A DNA stretch of 16,443 nt from Pseudomonadota bacterium (GTDB lineage Bacteria; Pseudomonadota; Alphaproteobacteria; Rhizobiales; Rhizobiaceae), in the NCBI GenBank assembly GCA_023433855.1, contig JAEYTV010000113.1:1-16443 (forward strand). Direction: 5' to 3'. Shown piece by piece: positions 7,205 to 13,867 of the stretch. The notes below the pieces were generated by a model. It ran no database searches, was not told the DNA's origin, and was given only the letters and a program-made list of their open reading frames with translations. The position numbers were made by a program, and so were the translations under genes. How positions within the stretch are numbered: the stretch's first letter is position 1; each line of letters begins with the position of its first letter.

Positions 7205-8035
7205 ATGTCCATCGCGAACCTTCAGTCATCGGAAGCTGACGAGGAGCTTCCCCGCTCCCCGGAGCGACGCAGCTATGCCGATCTCAGCCTGGTCCAGCGA
7301 ACGCTCGCTGTGCTGGAGTGTGCCAATCGACTGGAACTGATCACGGTGCGAAGGATCAGCGACGAATGCGCGATCCCGCCAAGCAGCGTCGTACGCATTC
7401 TCGAAACGCTGTGCGCCGAAGGCTACCTCACCCACATTTCCCGGCGAGGCGGATATTCGCTGACCTCCAAGGTCAAGTCGCTCAGCGCAGGCTACCACAG
7501 CAAGTCGCTCATTGTGGAAGTCCTGAAGCCTGTCGTGGACGCCCTGACAAAGGAGTACCTCTGGCCATTTGCCGCGGCCACGCTCGATCACAATGCGATG
7601 GTCGTCCAGTATTCCTCGATTCCGCTCAGCCCGCTCGCACATGCGAGAAGCACGCTGCACAAGCGCGCCTCGCTGATCAGCCGAGCGCACGGGCTCGCCT
7701 ATATGGCTTTCTGCAGCAGCCGCGAAAGAACTCTGCTCCTGAAACTCGCGCTGGAACGACACTTCCAGGAAGATCAGATCGTCAGCACCAATTATCAGTG
7801 GCGGAAAGCACTTCGGACGACACGCAAGGCAGGCTACGCCAGCCGGCTATCGAAGGCCGACCCGTTCACGAATTCGCTGGCGGTGCCGATCGTGGTCGAG
7901 CCCGGCCACGTCGCCGCCACCATCGGGGTGACCTATTTCCGCCGGGTCGTGAAACGATCGCAGATCGCGCAGATGGTCGGCGCACTCCAACGAGAGGCTG
8001 CATCGGCAGCCGCGGCCATTGCGGAACGGATGTAA
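7205..8035 (+). CDS. IclR-family transcriptional regulator (MhpR-like)
   Basis: This 276-residue regulator carries an N-terminal winged helix (about 28-90: SLVQRTLAVLECANR, then ISDECAIPPSSVVRILETLC and wing GGYSLTSKV) and the C-terminal IclR effector domain with stretches such as WPFAAATLDHNAMVV and SRAHGLAYMAFC. In wording it most resembles MhpR, the activator of the 3-(3-hydroxyphenyl)propionate genes, rather than repressors such as IclR itself. It starts 12 bp after the enolase stop and is probably cotranscribed with it. A weak Shine-Dalgarno suggests low expression. Three matching palindromes lie between genes in this window, including one in the divergent region just upstream of its own transcription unit, and they are its likely targets. 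The local pathway intermediate is the likely effector. The family is certain; the activator role is inferred from operator placement. Confidence 0.92.
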   Translation: MSIANLQSSEADEELPRSPERRSYADLSLVQRTLAVLECANRLELITVRRISDECAIPPSSVVRILETLCAEGYLTHISRRGGYSLTSKVKSLSAGYHSKSLIVEVLKPVVDALTKEYLWPFAAATLDHNAMVVQYSSIPLSPLAHARSTLHKRASLISRAHGLAYMAFCSSRERTLLLKLALERHFQEDQIVSTNYQWRKALRTTRKAGYASRLSKADPFTNSLAVPIVVEPGHVAATIGVTYFRRVVKRSQIAQMVGALQREAASAAAAIAERM

Positions 8036-8160
8036 CGTTCAATGAGCGCGGCACCCGCTTCGGCTTCTCGTGGCTTACTACCCGCATGAGAGCCGTGCGT
8101 GGACGGGCGAATACCACCGCGCCCCTGCCTGCAGCCGCCTTCCATCAACCTGCCATTTAG

Positions 8161-8175
8161 TTTCAGTCGCTGAAA
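8161..8175. promoter_or_regulatory. Putative IclR-family operator, copy 2 (TTTCAG-TCG-CTGAAA)
   Basis: TTTCAGTCGCTGAAA is a perfect inverted repeat with 6-nt arms and a 3-nt centre, the best of the three copies. It sits 95 bp before the sialidase-like start and 16 nt before a TTGCCC hexamer. The rest of the 235-bp gap after the IclR gene (8036-8160) shows no gene and no clear terminator. Confidence 0.65.
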
Positions 8176-8191
8176 GCAGAGATAGTCAGCG

Positions 8192-8219
8192 TTGCCCTCT
8201 CGCTGCATGAGACAATAAT
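8192..8219 (+). promoter_or_regulatory. Predicted promoter of the sialidase-like gene
   Basis: TTGCCC (8192-8197), a 16-nt spacer and AATAAT (8214-8219) form a sigma-70-like promoter. The -35 begins 16 nt after the palindrome at 8161-8175, which puts the palindrome centre near -60. The promoter at 9708-9735 repeats this arrangement. Confidence 0.5.
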
Positions 8220-8241
8220 TCGAGCCCGTGCGGGCGGGGCC

Positions 8242-8274
8242 ATGGCGGATTTGATGGACGGGCGTAGCCAATGA
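8242..8274 (+). other. Possible 10-codon leader ORF overlapping the sialidase-like start
   Basis: ATG at 8242 follows a G-rich stretch (GGGCGGGGCC) and opens a 10-codon frame, MADLMDGRSQ, whose TGA overlaps the sialidase-like ATG as ATGA. The main gene lacks a good Shine-Dalgarno of its own, so translational coupling through this short frame is possible. It may equally be chance. Confidence 0.2.
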
Positions 8275-9524
8275 TCAGGAAGTCATATCCCCCGCGCCTT
8301 GCCATGGATGTCGAGCACGCCATCGTCTACCGGCGGGAAAACGAGTTCGCGAGCCACCCCTATTCCCGTGGCTTCTGGGAAACGGCGGCGGGGCATCTCA
8401 TCTGCAACTTCTCGGTTGCGACAGCAGACTATTTCGGAGATCCGCATGGCCTCGCCCATCACAATCTAATCAAGAACCCCGGCGGCAGGCGCGGCGTGAC
8501 CGTCCGTTCGGAGGACCGTGGCCGGACATGGCGCGTCTGGAACGAGGACAAGAACCGGCCCGGTATGGACGTCATGCCCCCGCAGCCGGGAATCGACGGA
8601 AAACCGGGCGACCTCGCCGAAATCGGACCGGTCGACTACGCCGACAAGGATGTCCTCGTCTCGAACTTCTACTACCAGTACATGCAGGAGGATCCCCAGA
8701 TCAGGGATTTCGTCGCGACCGTGACCACGGCCTTCGGCCCGCCCGAGAACCAGGTGTTTTTCCGCATCTCGAAGGATGCGGGCCAGTCATGGTCGCGTTC
8801 CGCCATGCTGCCGCTCGATGGCCTCTACTCGCTGAGCGCTGTGGAATCGTCATTGGTCCGCCACGATGGACGGTGCCTGCTCTTCCTGACCGGCGGCGCC
8901 AGCAAGGAAGGCCAGCACAACCGTTTTCCGGCCGGACCCAAACATGGCGAGCCCAACCGACCGCTTGTCTACCGAAGCACCGACGACGGCACGGCATTCC
9001 GTTTTCTGTCGTTCATAGCGCCCAGGGACGATCCCGACTTCAGCGGGCTCCAGCGGATGTATCCGCGCGGTATCCTGCTACCCAGCGGCAGGATCCTCTG
9101 CACGCTGCGCGTCGATCGGGACTGGGCAGGCGACATGTGGACCGAACTCTTCAAGAGCGACGATGGCGGGAGGACATGGCAGTTCCTCTCACGGATCACC
9201 GATTTCGGGGCACCGGGCTCGCCTGTGCTGATGGGCGACGGCCGCTTGGTGCTCGTTTACACCTATCGCTTGCCGCCCTACGGCATGCGTGCTGTCGTCA
9301 GCGAGGACGAGGGTGCAACGTGGGGGCCGGAGATCATCATCCGCGGTGACGGCGGCAGTTGGGATATCGGCTATCCGCGAGCCTGGGAGGTGAGCCCCGG
9401 CAAGATCGGGACGATCTACCACTACAACGACAAGGACGATCCGATTCAGGTGAAGCCGGTCGACACGCTTTGGGGGGCGGGTGGCGTGCGCTATATCACT
9501 CGCAGCATCTTCTCGGTGGATTGA
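8271..9524 (+). CDS. Asp-box (BNR) sialidase-fold protein, cytoplasmic
   Basis: This 417-residue protein has five Asp-box-like repeats (S-x-D-x-G-x-T-W) spaced as blades of a six-bladed propeller: 80-87 (SEDRGRTW), 167-174 (SKDAGQSW), 236-243 (STDDGTAF, degenerate), 296-303 (SDDGGRTW) and 344-351 (SEDEGATW). Segments such as MYPRGILLPSGRILCTLR and IGYPRAWEVSPGKIGTIYHY are typical sialidase-superfamily strands, and the latter could supply a Tyr as in GH33 enzymes. There is no signal peptide and no sialic-acid gene (lyase, kinase, epimerase) nearby, so true sialidase activity is doubtful. A hydrolase or lyase acting on a cyclic acid sugar or a conjugate is possible. It stands alone behind its own palindrome and promoter, so it is probably controlled together with the catabolic operons. 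The ATG at 8271 has only a poor Shine-Dalgarno. Confidence 0.85.
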   Translation: MIRKSYPPRLAMDVEHAIVYRRENEFASHPYSRGFWETAAGHLICNFSVATADYFGDPHGLAHHNLIKNPGGRRGVTVRSEDRGRTWRVWNEDKNRPGMDVMPPQPGIDGKPGDLAEIGPVDYADKDVLVSNFYYQYMQEDPQIRDFVATVTTAFGPPENQVFFRISKDAGQSWSRSAMLPLDGLYSLSAVESSLVRHDGRCLLFLTGGASKEGQHNRFPAGPKHGEPNRPLVYRSTDDGTAFRFLSFIAPRDDPDFSGLQRMYPRGILLPSGRILCTLRVDRDWAGDMWTELFKSDDGGRTWQFLSRITDFGAPGSPVLMGDGRLVLVYTYRLPPYGMRAVVSEDEGATWGPEIIIRGDGGSWDIGYPRAWEVSPGKIGTIYHYNDKDDPIQVKPVDTLWGAGGVRYITRSIFSVD

Positions 9525-9676
9525 CCGCGAGCGCGCTGGGCCGACCTGCGCGAACGACCAAACTTCCCTTGGATCGACGCGGAGAACTGCCCTGCGCGAC
9601 GTAGCTGCGAGCGTAGGCGGCGCGCGCATAGATGCTTCCTGCCCCAGCAAGCGTCCCCCAGAACCCATCGAGTTAA

Positions 9677-9691
9677 TTTCACTTGTTGAAA
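9677..9691. promoter_or_regulatory. Putative IclR-family operator, copy 3 (TTTCA-N5-TGAAA)
   Basis: TTTCACTTGTTGAAA is a perfect 5-nt-arm inverted repeat, 125 bp before the CoA-transferase start and 16 nt before a TTGCCG hexamer. The 292-bp gap (9525-9816) otherwise holds no gene and no clear terminator that I can see. Confidence 0.62.
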
Positions 9692-9707
9692 GTAGTCACA
9701 CTCCTCG

Positions 9708-9735
9708 TTGCCGTTCGGCTGAATGAAGCATTAAT
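9708..9735 (+). promoter_or_regulatory. Predicted promoter of the CoA-transferase/ThDP-lyase operon
   Basis: TTGCCG (9708-9713), a 16-nt spacer and ATTAAT (9730-9735) copy the layout of the promoter at 8192-8219, including the 16-nt distance from the palindrome to the -35 hexamer. Downstream bases are also partly alike between the two leaders. Confidence 0.48.
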
Positions 9736-9816
9736 CGAATCCACGCAAGCGGTGTGGGTCGTTCGTTCGGCCGAGGAATGCATGTTTCTTGATGACCGAC
9801 TGACTTGGGAGGTGTG

Positions 9817-11073
9817 ATGAATTCGAGCAGTACAGCGTCTAACCCGCAAGCGACGAGGCCGGGCAAAACGGCCCTTGCCGGCATCCGGATCGTGGATCTG
9901 ACACAATTCGAGGCGGGAACGTCGTGCACCGAAACTCTGGCCTGGCTTGGAGCGGATGTCATCAAGGTTGAGCCGCCAAGCCGCGGAGAGCAAGGCCGCG
10001 GCGCAACCACCGACAAGGCTGGCACAGATTCTCCCTATTTCCTGCTGCTTAACGCCAACAAGCGCAGTGTAACATGCAATCTGAAGACGGAAGCTGGTCG
10101 GAAGCTGCTCGAGCAGCTGATCCCGCACGCGGACATCTTCATTGAGAATTTTGCGCCCGGCGTCATCGAGCGGCTCGGCTTCGATTACGAACGCGTGCGT
10201 GCGATAAATCCACGTGTCATCTATGCCCAGATCAAGGGATTTGCTCCGACCGGGCGTTTCAAGAACTTCCTCGCATTCGATCCGATAGCCCAGGCCGCAG
10301 GCGGGGCATTGTCCATCACGGGCGAAGATGGCGGCCGCCCGTTGAAGCCGGGACCGAACATTGGCGATACCGGCGCTGGGCTTCATTGCGCCATCGGCAT
10401 TCTGGCCGCATTGCATCAACGTCACACCACCAACGAAGGCCAGCGTATCGAAGTCACGATGCAAGATGCCGTCATCAATTTCGGCCGCATCGCATATGCG
10501 GCGCAGTATATTTTCGATGCTCCAGCGCCGCGATGCGGCAACCAGAGTATCATAGCTGGCACGTCACCGAGCGAAGTTTACCCATGCAAGGGCGGCGGAC
10601 CCAACGACTATTGCTACATCTACACGACACGCGCCAGCAACATGCATTGGCATCGCTTGCTCGAAGTCGTGGGCCGCAACGATCTCCTGGACGATCCCCG
10701 GTTCACTGATGCCAAATCCCGCGCGGCCAATTTCCGCAGCGTGGATGAGGTCATCTCGGCATGGACCATCCAGCACGACAAACATTCCGTCATGCAGCTT
10801 CTCGGCGACGCCGGTATCCCGGCAAGTGCGACCTTCGACACCGTCGAGCTTTCGCAGGACCCGGACCTGCGCGAGCGTGGCACATTCGTCACGGTCGATC
10901 ACCCAGTACGTGGCGAATTTGTTCTCCCCGGCTCCATGATCAAGCTCTCGGCCAGCCGCGTGCCGGTAAAACCGGCGCCGCTGCTCGGCGCCGATAACTT
11001 CGAGGTCTATCGGGATATACTCGGCATTTCCGATGACGAAATCGTCAGACTGCAGGAAGAGGGTGCGATCTAA
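9817..11073 (+). CDS. Class III CoA-transferase (CaiB/BaiF, formyl-CoA transferase-like)
   Basis: This 418-residue enzyme is of normal family length. It opens with the class III signature LAGIRIVDLTQFEAGTSCTE (20-39), LAWLGADVIKVEPP and NKRSVTCNLKTEAGR, continues with IIENFAPGVIERLG-type and YAQIKGFAP segments, and has the catalytic aspartate D184 in GPNIGDTGAG. It would move CoA from a donor thioester to a free carboxylate, activating the pathway acid in the cytoplasm. I choose ATG 9817 because TGGGAGG sits just upstream; TTG 9805 and GTG 9814 in the same frame overlap or precede that ribosome site. The next gene is a ThDP enzyme of the oxalyl-CoA decarboxylase/hydroxyacyl-CoA lyase group, 11 bp away. 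This repeats the frc-oxc pairing known from oxalate catabolism. The acid it activates is probably not oxalate but is unknown. Confidence 0.92.
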   Translation: MNSSSTASNPQATRPGKTALAGIRIVDLTQFEAGTSCTETLAWLGADVIKVEPPSRGEQGRGATTDKAGTDSPYFLLLNANKRSVTCNLKTEAGRKLLEQLIPHADIFIENFAPGVIERLGFDYERVRAINPRVIYAQIKGFAPTGRFKNFLAFDPIAQAAGGALSITGEDGGRPLKPGPNIGDTGAGLHCAIGILAALHQRHTTNEGQRIEVTMQDAVINFGRIAYAAQYIFDAPAPRCGNQSIIAGTSPSEVYPCKGGGPNDYCYIYTTRASNMHWHRLLEVVGRNDLLDDPRFTDAKSRAANFRSVDEVISAWTIQHDKHSVMQLLGDAGIPASATFDTVELSQDPDLRERGTFVTVDHPVRGEFVLPGSMIKLSASRVPVKPAPLLGADNFEVYRDILGISDDEIVRLQEEGAI

Positions 11074-11084
11074 CTCTCCCAGGC

Positions 11085-12755
11085 ATGGCCTACCCAAAAC
11101 AGAAGGTGAAGATGGTCCGCGGGTATACATTGTTCGGCCAGGCTCTCGCGAGAGAGGGTGTAGAAACCGGATTCTACATCATGGGCGGACCGATCAACGA
11201 TGCCGTCAAGGCGGCCATCGACGGCGGCGTGCGCATGGTGGATACGCGGCACGAACAGGCGGCAGCGATGGCTGCACAAGCCTATGCGCGCGTCAGGTGC
11301 AAGCCTGGCCTGTGCATGGGGGCATCCGGTCCCGGAACCATAAATCTTACCCTTGGTCTCGCCAATGCGCTGATCGACTGTGCACCGGTCGTTGCCTTCG
11401 GAGGGGCGAGCCCTGTTGCACAATATCTGCATGGCTCGTTTCAGGAGATCGACCAGGTGGCCATCATGCGACCGGTCACGAAATGGGCCGAGAGGGTATA
11501 CGACGCGCGGCGTATTCCCGAGTATGTCAACATCGCGCTCCGGCGCGCCATGGCCGGCAAGCCAGGCCCCGTCTATATCGACCTGCCCGGCGACGTGCTT
11601 TACGCCGAGGTGGACGAATCCGAAGTTATATGGCCCAAGACTCCGGCAAGCGCAGCGCGGAGCAGGCCGGCTGCCGACGCGGCTTCGCTCTCCCAGGCAG
11701 CCGATGCGCTCGCGAAGGCCAAGCGCCCCGTCATCGTGACGGGCAGTGGCATAATCTGGTCACAGGCATCGGACCAACTCCGTGCCTTCGTCGACGCGAC
11801 CGGCATCCCTTTCTACACCACGCCTCAAGGCCGCGGCGTGATCCCCGAGGATCATCCACATTTTTACGCTCACGCACGGTCCACGGCGTTCAAGGAGGCC
11901 GATCTCGTGCTGGTGGTCGGCACCCGGCTTAACTACGTCGTCTCCCATACCCGCCCGCCACGTTTCTCGGAGACCGCAATCATCGTGCAGATCGACGTGG
12001 ATGCCGATGGCATCGGGGCAAATGACAGGGTCGATATCGGAATTGTCGCGGACGCTGCCGTGGTGCTGGAGCAACTGCTCAACGCCGTGAAATCATCTGT
12101 GACGCCGGAGCAGTTTGCGAAATGGCGGGATCAGCTCGCCGCTGTGGAGAGCAAGCGTGCGCCCAAGCACGAGGAATCCATCGCCACCAACCAGGTGCCG
12201 ATCCACCCTCTGCGGCTTTGCAAGGAGGTTCGCGACTTCATCGACCGCGATGCGATACTGGTGGTGGACGGCCAGGAGATCCTCAATTTTGGGCGACAGA
12301 CAATTCCGACCTATCGGCCCGGCCACAGGCTGAACTCGGGGCCGTTCGGAACAATGGGCGTGGGCATGCCCTTCGGCGTAGGCGCCAAGGCCGCATGGCC
12401 CGACGCTCAAGTCGTGGTGCTGCACGGCGATGGCTCCTTCGGCCTCAACGCGATGGAACTCGATACGGCCGTCCGTCATGACCTGCCGGTCCTCGTCGTC
12501 ATCAGTCTGAACGGCGGATGGACCGCCGATCCCGGAAAGATCAAGCCGGGTCGCGATCTTGGCTACACCCGCTTCGACAAGATGGCGGAATCCCTTGGCT
12601 GCTATGGCGAATATGTTGAGCGCCCCGAGGATATCAGGCCGGCACTGGAGCGTGGCGCTGCCGCCGTCTCGAAGGGCCAGACCGCCATCATCAACGTATT
12701 GACGGACTGGCGCGCTCAGTCCACCACCGCGAGCTTCACCGCCTATCGGACCTGA
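11085..12755 (+). CDS. Thiamine-diphosphate-dependent enzyme, oxalyl-CoA decarboxylase / 2-hydroxyacyl-CoA lyase-like
   Basis: This 556-residue ThDP enzyme has three domains: an N-terminal PYR domain with cofactor-activating E57 (DTRHEQAAAMAAQAYAR), a central domain (about 195-330), and a C-terminal PP domain with the ThDP/Mg motif GDGSFG (448-453) and N476 (SLNGGW). The stretch GSFQEIDQVAIMRPVTKWAERV (117-138) is characteristic of the oxalyl-CoA decarboxylase/hydroxyacyl-CoA lyase branch rather than acetolactate synthase. The usual second-motif NN is LN. It would decarboxylate a 2-oxoacyl-CoA or split a 2-hydroxyacyl-CoA into an aldehyde and formyl-CoA; its upstream neighbour makes CoA thioesters, which fits. 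The start is uncertain: ATG 11085 has almost no ribosome site, whereas ATG 11112 has AGAAGG 5 nt upstream and would remove nine residues. Substrate unknown. Confidence 0.88.
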   Translation: MAYPKQKVKMVRGYTLFGQALAREGVETGFYIMGGPINDAVKAAIDGGVRMVDTRHEQAAAMAAQAYARVRCKPGLCMGASGPGTINLTLGLANALIDCAPVVAFGGASPVAQYLHGSFQEIDQVAIMRPVTKWAERVYDARRIPEYVNIALRRAMAGKPGPVYIDLPGDVLYAEVDESEVIWPKTPASAARSRPAADAASLSQAADALAKAKRPVIVTGSGIIWSQASDQLRAFVDATGIPFYTTPQGRGVIPEDHPHFYAHARSTAFKEADLVLVVGTRLNYVVSHTRPPRFSETAIIVQIDVDADGIGANDRVDIGIVADAAVVLEQLLNAVKSSVTPEQFAKWRDQLAAVESKRAPKHEESIATNQVPIHPLRLCKEVRDFIDRDAILVVDGQEILNFGRQTIPTYRPGHRLNSGPFGTMGVGMPFGVGAKAAWPDAQVVVLHGDGSFGLNAMELDTAVRHDLPVLVVISLNGGWTADPGKIKPGRDLGYTRFDKMAESLGCYGEYVERPEDIRPALERGAAAVSKGQTAIINVLTDWRAQSTTASFTAYRT

Positions 12756-12870
12756 GGAGCGGAAGGACGAACCCGTTCGAGCGCATCTAAGATGGAAGTA
12801 GCGACGTGCCGAAAACGTGTGGAGGGCTGCCCGGCCCGCCGACAGAAAACGTAAAAAAACGGAGGAGATG
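12756..12870 (+). promoter_or_regulatory. Leader before the tct operon: inverted repeat, direct repeat and strong ribosome site
   Basis: This 115-bp gap has no gene. CGAAC-CC-GTTCG (12768-12779) is a perfect inverted repeat. GAAAACGT occurs twice (12811-12818 and 12845-12852), 34 bp apart. GGAGGAG (12861-12867) lies just before the tctC start. There is no copy of the TTTCR-N5-TGAAA palindrome, so the transporter may have separate control or be read through from the genes before it. Confidence 0.4.
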
Positions 12871-13860
12871 ATGGGCGCGAATGGCAAGACTGAAATCAAC
12901 CCGATCGATCGTAACGGGCCAACGCGGCGTAGCGTGATGCTCTGCTCGGCGGCGGCAGCGCTTGCGTTGCTCGGCCCCTCAGGCGCAATGGCCCAGGAGT
13001 GGCCATCTCGACCGATCGAACTAGTGGTCCCGTTTGCTCCCGGCGGCGGCACCGATCTCCTGGCTCGGGCATTGGCGGATGAATTGTCCAAGCAGTTCGA
13101 CATGCCGGTGCAAGTTGTCAATCGCGCGGGTGGAGGTGGCGTTGTCGGCTTCGAGGCCATCAAGGCGGCGAAGCCGGATGGATACACGCTAGGCATTCTC
13201 ACCGCGCAGCTGATCACGGCAAATCTGCGCGGCGTGATGAAAACATCCTACAAGGACTTCGCTCCGGTGGCGATGCTGGCGATAGATTATGCCGGGCTCT
13301 CGGTGCAAACCGATTCCAAGTGGAAGACCCTGCCCGAGTTTCTCGACTACGCGAAAGCCAATCCAGGCTCGGTAACTGTTGGCAACGGCAGCCAAGGTGG
13401 CAGCTTTCACATGCTGGCCCGCAATCTGGAGGAAGCCTCGGGCGTGACGTTCAAACACGTGCCCTTCGATGGCGGGCCGGCCGCCATCGTGCAATTGCTC
13501 GGTGGACACATCGACAGCACCGTCAACGGCGTCACCGAGACGCTGCCCTACATCCAATCGGGACAGTTGCGCATGCTCGCGGTAGCTGGAACGAAGCGGT
13601 ACGCCGATCTTCCCGACGTGCCGACCTCGGCAGAATTGGGTCATCCGCTCGATATCGCCACGTGGCGAGGAGTGGGGATGCCGAAGGACACGCCTCCCGA
13701 GATTGTGGCCAAGATCTCCGATGCCGTGGCGGTCGCCGTAAAGGCCGATACTTTCCTCGATACAATGAAAAAGATTGGCGCCAACGTCGAATACATGAAC
13801 TCGTCCGATCTGTTTGCATATCTCGCCAAGCAAGAGGAAACTTACAAAAAAATATTCTGA
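12871..13860 (+). CDS. tctC: Tripartite tricarboxylate transporter substrate-binding protein (TctC/Bug family)
   Basis: This 329-residue Bug-family periplasmic binding protein starts at ATG 12871 behind GGAGGAG; the adjacent ATG 12868 and GTG 12817 are less suitable. Residues 1-41 are an export signal with a twin-arginine-like motif (PTRRSVML, arginines 19-20), a hydrophobic core and a likely cleavage after AMA at 41 before QEWPSRP. The mature part opens with IELVVPFAPGGGTDLLAR, the Bug signature, and contains NRAGGGGVVGFEAIKAAKPDGYTLG, then GSVTVGNGSQGGSFHML and HVPFDGGPAAIVQLLGGHID. Bug proteins bind small carboxylates and deliver them to TctBA. tctB begins 7 bp later. The ligand cannot be told from sequence, but the catabolic neighbours suggest it is the pathway's carboxylate substrate. 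Confidence 0.93.
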   Translation: MGANGKTEINPIDRNGPTRRSVMLCSAAAALALLGPSGAMAQEWPSRPIELVVPFAPGGGTDLLARALADELSKQFDMPVQVVNRAGGGGVVGFEAIKAAKPDGYTLGILTAQLITANLRGVMKTSYKDFAPVAMLAIDYAGLSVQTDSKWKTLPEFLDYAKANPGSVTVGNGSQGGSFHMLARNLEEASGVTFKHVPFDGGPAAIVQLLGGHIDSTVNGVTETLPYIQSGQLRMLAVAGTKRYADLPDVPTSAELGHPLDIATWRGVGMPKDTPPEIVAKISDAVAVAVKADTFLDTMKKIGANVEYMNSSDLFAYLAKQEETYKKIF

Positions 13861-13867
13861 TTTCGAG

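Noticed and set aside
8079..8106. Possible terminator hairpin after the IclR gene
   Set aside because: Only a 4-bp CCGT/ACGG stem is present, with no following T-run; not enough to call a terminator.
7318..8160. Alternative plus-strand frame overlapping the IclR gene and running into the following gap
   Set aside because: It is Arg/Pro-rich and out of frame with a clear regulator; the part beyond 8035 has no domain signature.
11027..11041. A fourth TTTC-N7-GAAA match inside the CoA-transferase gene
   Set aside because: It reads TTTCC-N5-CGAAA, fails the TTTCR...TGAAA pattern, lies in codons near the gene's 3' end, and has no promoter-like hexamer 16 nt away.
11085..12755. Acetolactate synthase or glyoxylate carboligase as the identity of the ThDP enzyme
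   Set aside because: The segment around 117-138 and the adjacent class III CoA-transferase fit the oxalyl-CoA decarboxylase/hydroxyacyl-CoA lyase branch better, and there is no ilvN-like small subunit nearby.
12093..13217. Long minus-strand frame across the ThDP-lyase end and the tctC start
   Set aside because: It is opposite two well-supported genes, and its translation is low-complexity and matches nothing recognisable.
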